Shown piece by piece: positions 52,867-60,496 of a stretch of 64,000 nt of DNA (within the stretch, counting starts at the first letter, position 1; every line of letters starts with the position of its first letter). The DNA lies in the NCBI RefSeq assembly GCF_002310815.1, contig NZ_CP011032.1:660001-724000 (forward strand), read 5' to 3'. The translations under genes were made by a program, and so were the position numbers. The DNA is from Pseudoalteromonas tunicata (lineage in GTDB: Bacteria > Pseudomonadota > Gammaproteobacteria > Enterobacterales > Alteromonadaceae). The notes beneath the pieces were generated by a model. It ran no database searches. It was not told the origin of the DNA and saw only the letters and a program-made list of their open reading frames with translations.

Positions 52867-52882
52867 GGGGCCCATATGGGGC
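52867..52882. promoter_or_regulatory. GGGGCC units near attR
   Basis: GGGGCC at 52867-52872 and GGGGC at 52878-52882, within CCCCGAAAGGGG symmetry, echo the four GGGGCC units beside attL. Candidate integrase arm sites in the int-dusA interval. Confidence 0.45.
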
Positions 52883-52936
52883 ACTCTATAACAAAACCCA
52901 ACGGAATTACAAGGGATTCAGGGCAGCTGAACGATT

Positions 52937-53950
52937 ATGAATAAACCATTAAATAAGGGCTCAAGCCCAGCAAACACAGTAGATACAGCGTTTAGGCGGT
53001 TCAGTATTGCACCTATGTTAGATTGGACTGATCGCCATTGTCGTACATTTCATCGAAAATTAACTCAACACGCTGTGCTTTATACAGAAATGATCACAAC
53101 GGGTGCGATTATTTATGGTCGTGGTGATTATTTGCATTTTGGTCAACATGAGCAGCCTGTTGCATTGCAATTAGGGGGGTCGGATCCTGCTGCGTTGGCA
53201 TTATGTGCAAAACAGGCTGATGAACGTGGTTATCAGGAAATTAATTTAAATGTGGGTTGTCCGTCAGACCGCGTGCAAAATGGTCGCTTTGGCGCTTGTT
53301 TAATGGCTGAACCGAATTTGGTGGCGCAATGTGTCGCTGCGATGAAAGAGCAAACAAACATGCCTGTTACGGTTAAAACCCGTATTGGTATTGATGATCA
53401 AGACTCTTATGAATTTTTATGTGCTTTAATAGATGCTTGTATCGCAGTGGATTGTAATGATTTTATTATTCATGCCCGAAAAGCGTGGTTAAGCGGGTTA
53501 AGCCCAAAAGAAAATCGTGATATTCCACCGCTTGATTACGAGCGTGTCTATCAGCTAAAGAAAGATTACCCCCAAACTCATATTTCTATTAATGGTGGTG
53601 TGAAAACCATCGAACAAAGCTTGGCGCATTTGCAATTTATTGATGGTGTTATGATGGGGCGAGAGGCTTACGCTAACCCTTATTTATTAACTCAAGTTGA
53701 TAGTGCTATTTATGGGGATGCATCTACCCCAGTATTATCTCGCCATCAGGCTGTACGTGCGATGTATGATTATTTTGAAGCTGAAATGACTGGCGGTGCG
53801 AGTTTTTGGCATGTTGCACGACATATGCTAGGAATATTTCAAGGTGTGCCGGGTGGGCGAGCATTTAGACGTCATCTTTCTGAAAATGGTCATAAAAAAG
53901 ACGCTGATATTAGTGTTATGGAGCAAGCGCTTGGGTTTGTTGCCGAATAA
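52937..53950 (+). CDS. dusA: tRNA-dihydrouridine synthase A, phage-restored start
   Basis: 337 residues. FMN enzyme reducing uridines 20/20a of t[50 protein letters not shown] (catalytic Cys in NGRFGACLM), [15 protein letters not shown] and INGGVKT are all present. The first ~26 codons (to 53014) are phage DNA and replace the host start stranded at 14451; they add an N-terminal extension before [11 protein letters not shown]. The enzyme should still be functional but is now driven from prophage sequence. Confidence 0.95.
   Translation: MNKPLNKGSSPANTVDTAFRRFSIAPMLDWTDRHCRTFHRKLTQHAVLYTEMITTGAIIYGRGDYLHFGQHEQPVALQLGGSDPAALALCAKQADERGYQEINLNVGCPSDRVQNGRFGACLMAEPNLVAQCVAAMKEQTNMPVTVKTRIGIDDQDSYEFLCALIDACIAVDCNDFIIHARKAWLSGLSPKENRDIPPLDYERVYQLKKDYPQTHISINGGVKTIEQSLAHLQFIDGVMMGREAYANPYLLTQVDSAIYGDASTPVLSRHQAVRAMYDYFEAEMTGGASFWHVARHMLGIFQGVPGGRAFRRHLSENGHKKDADISVMEQALGFVAE
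53015..53032. repeat. attR core
   Basis: 18-bp copy of the att core inside dusA, in the codons for MLDWTD. Host dusA sequence resumes right after. Confidence 0.92.
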
Positions 53951-53970
53951 TTTTACCAATGATCGTATCG

Positions 53971-53996
53971 AAATCGGGATAGTAGTCTCCCGATTT
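53971..53996 (+). terminator. Terminator of dusA
   Basis: AAATCGGGA (53971-53979) pairs with TCCCGATTT (53988-53996) around an eight-base loop. The remaining ~140 bases to the sigma-54-type site are AT-rich and without a gene. Confidence 0.8.
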
Positions 53997-54137
53997 CGGG
54001 ATTGGTTTAATGTTAAATAAGCTATGTTTTAGTGAATTTAACAAAATATTGGTTAACTTAGTCTTTTAATGCTTTTTCTCTAATCGCTAATAATTATTTT
54101 TCTTTTAATTTCAATTAGTTATTTTTCTCTGTCAATC

Positions 54138-54152
54138 TGGCACGGGCTTTGT
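54138..54152 (+). promoter_or_regulatory. Sigma-54-type promoter before small membrane genes
   Basis: TGGCACGGGCTTTGT: TGGCAC-N5-TTGT, one base off the -24/-12 consensus TGGCAC-N5-TTGC. It lies about 50 bases before the first small gene, ahead of the Psp locus. Confidence 0.6.
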
Positions 54153-54203
54153 AATAGATAAATTCAGAATAACTGAATTTTTAACTTATTACGGAGTTTT
54201 ACC

Positions 54204-54389
54204 ATGTTGAAGTTAACGCATATTTTAGCTGTTATTTCAATTATCGCAGCACACTATTCAAGTTTTATTGACGGTGATCAGACTATAAAATTTGATTTTT
54301 TATCTATTTCAAAACAACAAGTCAATGCCCCAAAACCTCAAACACAGACTTTAACGTTGGTTAAAGCTGCAGATGAGGTGCAATCATGA
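54204..54389 (+). CDS. Small secreted or membrane-anchored protein
   Basis: 61 residues with an N-terminal hydrophobic segment (LTHILAVISIIAAHYSSF) and a polar tail. A good GGAG site precedes ATG 54204. It sits directly downstream of a sigma-54-type promoter and overlaps the next small gene (ATGA). Not recognised; probably part of an envelope-stress response. Confidence 0.6.
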   Translation: MLKLTHILAVISIIAAHYSSFIDGDQTIKFDFLSISKQQVNAPKPQTQTLTLVKAADEVQS

Positions 54390-54508
54390 TCCAGCCTTTC
54401 TTTTTGCTCAATATTTTATTAATTCCAGTATTGAGTTTATTGGTTACATTTTTTGGTGTGCAAGTTAGTCGGTATGTGTTTGCTATTTATCATCGTTTTG
54501 AACGCTGA
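54386..54508 (+). CDS. Very small membrane protein (40 aa)
   Basis: 40 residues, mostly one or two hydrophobic stretches (FFLLNILLIPVLSLLVTFFG) with a basic end (YHRFER). It overlaps the preceding stop as ATGA, which supports real translation. Resembles in size and style the small membrane partners of Psp systems (PspB/D/G), but no family is assigned. Confidence 0.55.
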   Translation: MIQPFFLLNILLIPVLSLLVTFFGVQVSRYVFAIYHRFER

Positions 54509-54610
54509 AATGTACCATCTATCCTGTCAATTGTCCGTTTATCACAAAATCTAACCTAATAAGCTGGTTTGACTTAAGGTTGTGAAAATTTTATAGATGT
54601 AAGTCACTTA

Positions 54611-54718
54611 ATGTTATTTCCAGATTCGCTTGCGTATTTTTTTGTTCTGCCCGTAGTAAGCTTGTTTTGTACTTTTGCAATGGTAAATGTATATCAAAAA
54701 TTGCATCAACAAGAATAA
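54611..54718 (+). CDS. Very small membrane protein (35 aa)
   Basis: 35 residues with a single hydrophobic segment (SLAYFFVLPVVSLFCTFAM) and a polar end. No strong ribosome-binding site, so expression is less sure. Shares the P-V-(L/V)-S-L core with the preceding 40-residue protein, suggesting a relationship. Confidence 0.42.
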   Translation: MLFPDSLAYFFVLPVVSLFCTFAMVNVYQKLHQQE

Positions 54719-55178
54719 ACCCCTTTTAATTCGATTATGCTCTGTTGCATGATTTCTATTTTTAAAACGTCCTCTTTTTAAGTTCTATTTTAGTTTTTAA
54801 TTCCTATCTTCAGTTTAATTCTTATCCAAGTAACGTTGCCCGTTAAATCCAACCAATAGTTCAGAGCTACCTTATTCAGCTAAGTGATTTCGAATACGGT
54901 GAATGAAAAAGTAGCTGTTTAGTGATGGTGTAAGTACAAATGAATTAATAGTGAAAAGTAGCAATTGAATCACGTTGTTATTTAGTTGGTCAATTTCACT
55001 ATTTTATTGGTTTAAAAAACCAAATTTTAGTTTTCGATATTAGTTTGTATTGTAGGTTTAATAGTGTCTTTTATTTTTTTCTTTAAAATCATTTAGTTAA
55101 ATTTATTCTTAAGTTGGCACAGCATTTGATATAGCAATAGGGTAAGACCTTTTTAGCCAATTTGATAAGGAGAATACT
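54719..55178. promoter_or_regulatory. Intergenic region upstream of pspA with sigma-54 promoter
   Basis: 460 bases, very AT-rich, with no gene. A sigma-54-type promoter TGGCAC-AGCAT-TTGA lies at 55115-55129, about 50 bases before pspA. The upstream 300 bases would be the place for PspF enhancer sites; no pspF gene is in the window. Confidence 0.6.
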
Positions 55179-55850
55179 ATGGGAGTCTTTACACGTATTA
55201 CAGATATCGTTCAAGCAAACGTGATTGCAGCGCTTGATAAAGCAGAAAACCCTGAAAAATTAGTAAAGTTGATGATCCAAGAAATGGAAGAAACCTTGGT
55301 CGAGATCCGTAGCACATCAGCCAAGTTTTTAGCTGAGAAAAAAGAGTTGCAACGTACTCAAGCCAACTACCAGCAAAGTGCGCAATATTGGCAAGAAAAA
55401 GCAGAGCTTGCTGTAAGTAAAGAACGTGATGATTTGGCCAAAGCGGCATTAGTTGAAAAACATAATGCAACCCTTCAGGCTGATGCTTTGAGTGATGAAT
55501 TAGGACGCATTGAACATACGTTAGATAAATTAACGCAAGATAGCCAAGCTTTACAGCAAAAGCTAACTCAAGCAAAAGCAAAGCAAGAAAGTTACTCCCA
55601 GCGTGAGCAAGTATTAACATCGCGTTTAAAAGTTAATTCGCAGCTTCATAGTAACAAGATTGCCGACGCTATGGCGCGTTTTGAGCTTATTGAGCGCAAA
55701 GTTGATGATATTGAAGCACAAGTTGAATCATATGAGTTAACTCAAGCTAAAACATTACAGGCGCAATTTTCTGAACTAGAAAGTTCAGACAAAATTGATG
55801 AGCAACTAGCAAAGTTAAAAGAAAAAGTTGCTCACAAAGCAGCCGTTTAA
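55179..55850 (+). CDS. pspA: Phage shock protein A
   Basis: 223 residues of the PspA/IM30 (ESCRT-III-like) family: GVFTRITDIVQANVIAALDKAENPEKLVKLMIQEMEETL at the start, then long coiled coil with few loops. Binds stressed inner membrane and, in enterics, inhibits the sigma-54 activator PspF. GGAG at the start. pspC follows. Confidence 0.95.
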   Translation: MGVFTRITDIVQANVIAALDKAENPEKLVKLMIQEMEETLVEIRSTSAKFLAEKKELQRTQANYQQSAQYWQEKAELAVSKERDDLAKAALVEKHNATLQADALSDELGRIEHTLDKLTQDSQALQQKLTQAKAKQESYSQREQVLTSRLKVNSQLHSNKIADAMARFELIERKVDDIEAQVESYELTQAKTLQAQFSELESSDKIDEQLAKLKEKVAHKAAV

Positions 55851-55875
55851 TTTCACCGTGGTCAGGAGAAATACT

Positions 55876-56082
55876 ATGAATCGATTTGAAAATACTCAGT
55901 CTTTTTATAAAGATAGACTAAATAAGAAAATATCAGGCGTTTGTGCTGGAATTGCCAACGGCCATAACTTCCCAGTTTGGGCGACTCGTTTAGCGACATT
56001 ATTACTGTTTTTTGTTTTTCCTGTACCTGTGTTAATTGGTTATTTTGTTGCAGCAATGATTTTACCAGCAAAATATTACTAG
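55876..56082 (+). CDS. pspC: PspC-domain protein
   Basis: 68 residues from ATG 55876 after AGGAG. DRLNKKISGVCAGIANGHNFPVWATRLATLLLFF is the PspC-domain core with one membrane helix and a short hydrophobic end. Shorter than enteric PspC (119 residues), which has an extra C-terminal part. In enterics PspB-PspC senses stress and draws PspA off PspF. Confidence 0.88.
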   Translation: MNRFENTQSFYKDRLNKKISGVCAGIANGHNFPVWATRLATLLLFFVFPVPVLIGYFVAAMILPAKYY

Positions 56083-56132
56083 GCAGTCAGTCATAAAATC
56101 AAAACCCCGCGAAAGCGGGGGGAGGAGCACAA

Positions 56133-56474
56133 ATGAAAGTATTATTTATAATTGGCTGCTTGGCATTACTTTTATGTATCAATGCACCACAAGCCTTGTT
56201 GGATATTGATTTCAATGGCTTAGTACCAAGCCAAATGTATCAAACTCCGTTGTTCGATAATATGTTAGCATTTACTGTGATTGTCGCCGCTATTTTTGCT
56301 GTTATTGCGTTAGGTGTATTTTTGGCCATAGGCGTGTTTGGCATTATTTGTTCTGTTTTATTTGTGATGGCGCTAATAATGTTTGCCAGTGGTTTAGCGA
56401 TTTTTTGGCCATTTTTGTTGATAGGGTTAGTCATTTGGTTGCTTGTCGCGGATAAAAAACCAATAACTCGTTAA
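56133..56474 (+). CDS. Membrane protein in psp operon
   Basis: 113 residues with about three to four hydrophobic segments (LFIIGCLALLLCINAP, FTVIVAAIFAVIALGVFLAIG, and GLAIFWPFLLIGLVIWLLV). An AGGAG site lies seven bases before the ATG. A short hairpin CCCCGC/GCGGGG (near 56105-56119) lies just upstream. Not recognised; likely cotranscribed with pspA-pspC. Confidence 0.6.
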   Translation: MKVLFIIGCLALLLCINAPQALLDIDFNGLVPSQMYQTPLFDNMLAFTVIVAAIFAVIALGVFLAIGVFGIICSVLFVMALIMFASGLAIFWPFLLIGLVIWLLVADKKPITR

Positions 56475-56538
56475 CTGGTAGGTGCAGCTCTAGGTTTGCT
56501 GAGGTATTATAAGTCTTTCAATTAAGAGGGACTTACTT

Positions 56539-56988
56539 ATGAAAACGTTAATGTTGTATCTAACTGCAGTGCTTTTTTCTTTCCATGGTTTTGCTGAGCA
56601 ATTATCTGTTACTAATCTTAAAGTACGCGAGTTTATTCCTGGTGCAGTGAGTAGTGTGGCGTATTTTATGTTATCTAATCAAAGTGAAACTGCAAAAACC
56701 TTAATTGAAGTAAAAATTAAAGGTGTAGAGCGCACTGAATTACATCAACATTCACATGTTGATGGTCTTATGAAAATGGAGCAAGTAAGCCAAGTTGAAG
56801 TGCCAGCGCAAGAAAGTGTGGTATTTCAACCAGGTGGTCTACATTTAATGTTATTTGAGCCGACCAGCCTTCCAGTTGCCGGCGAAATGACCGATGCAAC
56901 GTTCAAATTTAGTGATGGCGAGCAAATAACTGTTCGTGGACAGATCATTTCGTTGATGCGCCAAGAGCACGATCATAGTCATCATTAG
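56539..56988 (+). CDS. PCu(A)C periplasmic copper chaperone
   Basis: 149 residues with signal peptide (cleavage near FHGFAEQ). The Cu(I) motif H-x10-M-x21-H-x-M is exact: H69, M80, H102, M104. The C-terminal His tail (EHDHSHH) may add copper binding. Family members deliver copper to cytochrome c oxidase CuA or manage periplasmic copper. Followed eight bases later by a DUF2333 gene. Confidence 0.9.
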   Translation: MKTLMLYLTAVLFSFHGFAEQLSVTNLKVREFIPGAVSSVAYFMLSNQSETAKTLIEVKIKGVERTELHQHSHVDGLMKMEQVSQVEVPAQESVVFQPGGLHLMLFEPTSLPVAGEMTDATFKFSDGEQITVRGQIISLMRQEHDHSHH

Positions 56989-56996
56989 GAGATTAT

Positions 56997-57983
56997 ATGA
57001 ATCAACACAAAGGTAAAATTTTAGCGGTTTTTTTGATGTTATTACTACTTAATTACATCGTTGCTGTCTACTGGAGTTTTGAGCCAGATAGAATCGATAT
57101 TAAAGCGTATGCTATTGAGCAGGCTGCAAAAAACAATGAAGAATTGGTAGTTGGTTATACTACAACGACGGCTTTGATTGAAGTAGTCAATACGCTGTTA
57201 GACAAGCCTGGCGGCTATTTATCGAATGATGTAATGCCACCTTCGGTTTTAATGGATAATATTCCTGCATGGGAATATGGCGCGTTAGAAATGAGTCGAG
57301 ATTTAGCTCTTTCAATGCGCAAAGATTTAAGCCGTTCTCAGTCGCAATCGACTGAGCACGCAATGCTTAAACAAGCGCAGCCTCAATTTAATATTAATTC
57401 AGATGCTTGGGCGTGGCCTAGTGCTGAAAGTGAGTATCGCAAAGGTGTAAACTTTTTAATTAAATATCGCAGTGATATCGCTAATCGTAGTAATACCAAC
57501 GCTCAATTTTACGCACGTGCCGATAATTTACGTGGTTGGCTCAAAGAAGCCGAAAAGCGTTTAGGTAGTTTAAGCCAACGTTTAAGTGCAAGCGTTGGTC
57601 AAGACCGTTTAAATACTGATTTGGCCGGTGACAGTGCGGCTAAGCAAGCAACTTACGCGCCTAATGATAATCAAATTAAAACATCATGGTGGGAAATCGA
57701 CGATGTATTTTACGAATCTCGTGGTGCTGCTTGGGCCTTGTTACATTTTTTACAGGCTGTAGAGTATGACTTTGCCGACGTATTAGAAAAGAAAAATGCC
57801 AAAATTAGCTTACAACAAATTATTCGGGAATTAGAAGCCACGCAAGATCCTGTTTGGAGTCCAATGATTTTAAATGGTAGCGGATTTGGTTTAGTTGCCA
57901 ATCATTCACTTGTTATGGCAAATTATATTTCACGGGCAAATGCCGCATTAATTGAATTAACAGAACTACTAGCTCAGGGATAA
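56997..57983 (+). CDS. DUF2333 family membrane protein
   Basis: 328 residues. One N-terminal membrane helix (LAVFLMLLLLNYIVAVYWSF), then a long periplasmic helical domain with DKPGGYLSNDVMPPSVLMDNIPAWEYGAL and TSWWEIDDVFYESRGAAWALLHFL, the DUF2333 signature. Widely conserved in gammaproteobacteria, function unknown. Confidence 0.88.
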   Translation: MNQHKGKILAVFLMLLLLNYIVAVYWSFEPDRIDIKAYAIEQAAKNNEELVVGYTTTTALIEVVNTLLDKPGGYLSNDVMPPSVLMDNIPAWEYGALEMSRDLALSMRKDLSRSQSQSTEHAMLKQAQPQFNINSDAWAWPSAESEYRKGVNFLIKYRSDIANRSNTNAQFYARADNLRGWLKEAEKRLGSLSQRLSASVGQDRLNTDLAGDSAAKQATYAPNDNQIKTSWWEIDDVFYESRGAAWALLHFLQAVEYDFADVLEKKNAKISLQQIIRELEATQDPVWSPMILNGSGFGLVANHSLVMANYISRANAALIELTELLAQG

Positions 57984-57987
57984 AAGA

Positions 57988-58752
57988 ATGAAAAAATTAT
58001 GTTTAACTGCAGCGCTTTCAATGGCATGTGCAGCGCCGCTTGCACAGGCTGATGTAATTTTAGGTTTGTATGCAGGAGCAGACGCTTGGCAAGCCAAAAG
58101 TACCGGTAGTTTTGCCCAAAATAGTAATTTGCAAACCTTTAATTTTGAAGATGAAACGTTTACAAATTTTTATGTCGCACTTGAACATCCAATCCCATTA
58201 ATTCCAAACATTAAAATAAAACATAATGAATTAGAAATTATGGGCGACACGATGCTTACTTCGGGTTTTCAATTCGAAGATACGGTTTTTCAAATTGGTA
58301 CTACTGCTTCTACCGTCGCAGATTTTACTCATAATGATTTGATTTTATATTATGAAATTTTTGATAACGATTTGATCTCAATTGATTTAGGCATAAACGC
58401 TAAACAATTTGATGGCACTATTTTAGTTAAAGGTGTTGAGCAAACAACGGGTGAAGTTTCGGTTTCAACCGACTTTTCGGGTTATGTGCCAATGGCTTAT
58501 GCTGCCGCTCAAGTAGGTTTACCATTTACGGGCTTGAGTATTTTTGCTGAAGGCAGTTTGTTATCAATTGGTGATAGTAAAATTCAGGATTATCAAGTAG
58601 GTGTTGCTTGGGAATTTATTGATAATATGGCTGTTGATGTTGCTGTAAAAGTAGGTTACCGCTCGTTAGTTGTTGAACTAGATGACTTAGATAATCTTTA
58701 TACTGATTTTGAAGTGACTGGACCATTTGCCGGAATTCAATTTCACTTTTAA
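57988..58752 (+). CDS. TIGR04219-type outer-membrane beta-barrel protein
   Basis: 254 residues with a signal peptide (MACAAPLAQA|DV). Alternating strands, ending in a C-terminal Phe (GIQFHF), the outer-membrane insertion signal. The G-x-Y-A-G-A-D start and FTNFYVALEHPIPLIPNIKI match the TIGR04219 family. Role unknown. Follows DUF2333 by four bases. Confidence 0.85.
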   Translation: MKKLCLTAALSMACAAPLAQADVILGLYAGADAWQAKSTGSFAQNSNLQTFNFEDETFTNFYVALEHPIPLIPNIKIKHNELEIMGDTMLTSGFQFEDTVFQIGTTASTVADFTHNDLILYYEIFDNDLISIDLGINAKQFDGTILVKGVEQTTGEVSVSTDFSGYVPMAYAAAQVGLPFTGLSIFAEGSLLSIGDSKIQDYQVGVAWEFIDNMAVDVAVKVGYRSLVVELDDLDNLYTDFEVTGPFAGIQFHF

Positions 58753-58775
58753 GCTCTATTAAAGCTTAACTATGT

Positions 58776-58801
58776 AAAGGCTGCATTTTGCAGCCTTTTT
58801 A
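58776..58801. terminator. Bidirectional terminator between convergent genes
   Basis: AAAGGCTGC (58776-58784), loop ATTTT, GCAGCCTTT (58790-58798), with A and T runs on both sides, between the barrel gene and the leftward TIGR03899 gene. Confidence 0.9.
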
Positions 58802-59671
58802 ATTGCTCCAAATTAGCTCAAAGTCAGCTGAAAAAAGCGTATCAAGTTGTTGTTTATAATTTGCATTTAGCTGTGGATTTGAGAGCGTTGTTAGCTCGTC
58901 TCCAGTCTGAGTGAATTTATAATAAGTCAGTACTAAACCATTTTTTTTAGCTCTTAATGTTAAGTCCGTATTTTTGAAAAACAAGCGGTACTCTTGGCCA
59001 ATATTTAATTCCGTACTTTCAATTTCTTGATCATAAAATACCGCAATATCCATTAGAGTTAGAATATTTGGAAAACTTAAGCCAGCCTTACTCAAATTAA
59101 GATTTGTTTTGCCTTGTAAGCGAAATAAATTTAAGAGCGAAGGTTTTTTATAATAACCCAATAAAATCAAACAGCTGCTATCTTGCGCTGAGCGTCCTGC
59201 AATGCTAACAGCCCGCTGTAAAGCATCAGCTTCTTTTAAAGTCATTTGTTTTAGTGCGAGTAAGCTTTTGTAGGAAAATGTACCTGGTTTGATGGTTTCG
59301 CCAGCTAAAATTTTAGCCCAAAGCTGTTGCATGGCTTGATTTGAGGTATCTTCGGCCAAACCGATAAAACGCTCAATCCAATCAGGATCGGGTTCTTCAT
59401 CACTACTGACATGAGGGCAATATTCTATTGCTAAGGCCATGATTGTTTCAATATTTTGCTGTTGCCGTAAGAGGCTAAGCTGGCGTCTTTTACTTGCGCG
59501 TTGTTGCAAAGTCTCAGTGCTATTAATGATATATTGAGGTGTCACTCCATGGCTTTGGCCAACTTGGTTGTTTTGCTGTGCCACAGTTGCAGCTTTATTT
59601 TTAGCAACAGGATTTCCTAATTTACGCTTTATGATGTGAGCCAAGGTTTCATGGGCGGCTGAAATTTTCAT
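58799..59671 (-). CDS. TIGR03899 family protein
   Basis: 290 residues. TLQQRASKRRQLSLLRQQQNIETIMALAIEYCP and DPDWIERFIGLAEDTSNQAMQQLWAKILAGETIKPGTFSYKSL fit this family, which shares features with DUF2806-type proteins. Soluble, function unknown. It starts four bases inside the end of the upstream gene. Confidence 0.82.
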   Translation of the reverse strand: MKISAAHETLAHIIKRKLGNPVAKNKAATVAQQNNQVGQSHGVTPQYIINSTETLQQRASKRRQLSLLRQQQNIETIMALAIEYCPHVSSDEEPDPDWIERFIGLAEDTSNQAMQQLWAKILAGETIKPGTFSYKSLLALKQMTLKEADALQRAVSIAGRSAQDSSCLILLGYYKKPSLLNLFRLQGKTNLNLSKAGLSFPNILTLMDIAVFYDQEIESTELNIGQEYRLFFKNTDLTLRAKKNGLVLTYYKFTQTGDELTTLSNPQLNANYKQQLDTLFSADFELIWSN

Positions 59672-60240
59672 AATGTTAACTCATTTAAATTTGAGGTGCT
59701 TTGTGGCGCGTTTATTTCAGCTTGAGCTTGGAGGTTTTTAAGTCCAGTCTCTAAAGCCGAAGACAATACAATATTATGAAATAAGGCTAAATAACCAGCA
59801 AAGATCGGAGTATTAATTTCACCTTCTAAAGACCAGTTAACTAATTGTTTAGTAACATCACTTTTCAGCATAATAGGCTCGATGTTTAGATTGCCAAAAG
59901 CCAAATGCTCATCATTAAATAAAACATTAAATTGTATGTTTCTTTCATCGACTTTTGAAAAGGTTAACTCTCCCGTTTGATAAGGTCCTTGCCACGCTAA
60001 AAAAGCCCCAACACCTTTAGTTTTTTCGCCAAAAACGAAATTTAAATCAGGGCTTAACATTTGAAAAACTTGCCAAGTAGGCCAATTATTTAAATCGAAT
60101 AGCCAGTAATTTAATGCACTCGCAGTTGCTTCGATTTGAATTGATTTTTCTATCTTATAGTGGGTTGGTAGAAAAAAGCCTACCACCAAAATGAGTATGA
60201 TAAGTAGGGTGAAAAGTCTTAAAATTGATTTTAACAGCAC
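59668..60240 (-). CDS. SRPBCC (START/polyketide cyclase-like) protein
   Basis: 190 residues. One N-terminal helix (LFTLLIILILVVGFFLP) anchors it, followed by an SRPBCC fold: EKSIQIEATASALNYWLFDLNNWPTWQVF and GAFLAWQGPYQTGELTFSKV. Hydrophobic-ligand binding is expected; the substrate is unknown. Paired with TIGR03899 by overlap. Confidence 0.75.
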   Translation of the reverse strand: MLLKSILRLFTLLIILILVVGFFLPTHYKIEKSIQIEATASALNYWLFDLNNWPTWQVFQMLSPDLNFVFGEKTKGVGAFLAWQGPYQTGELTFSKVDERNIQFNVLFNDEHLAFGNLNIEPIMLKSDVTKQLVNWSLEGEINTPIFAGYLALFHNIVLSSALETGLKNLQAQAEINAPQSTSNLNELTL

Positions 60241-60496
60241 GTTTTTTTATGTCCCATAATCATTGTCATTTTTCAAGTTAAGATGTTGATTTGTATTAAC
60301 TACGTTCCGATTGCTGGAAAAAAAGTCTCGTTATAGAAAAAAAATTAACAGAGAGTAAAGTTATCCGCTTTTTTTTAGCTAGTTTCAACTATAATGATTG
60401 CAGATAATCTTTATCTATCATATTAATATACTCACTACTAATGCTTGCAGTGCTCGAATAAAAGAATGTTATTCGTCATTATCACCTAGGAGCTCT

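Larger units (their letters stand above)
14478..53032. mobile_element. P2/K139-like prophage integrated in dusA
   Basis: Bounded by an 18-bp perfect direct repeat (ATGTTAGATTGGACTGAT) at 14478-14495 and 53015-53032, inside the DusA APMLDWTD codons. The tyrosine integrase lies next to the right end. Contents follow P2 architecture: repressor region, gpA-type replication gene, Ogr-like activator, leftward Q-P, rightward O-N-M-L, R-S and tail. The sheath, tube and baseplate set resembles that of Vibrio phage K139/kappa. All structural genes appear intact, so it may be inducible. dusA is a known site for a specific integrase family. Confidence 0.95.
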
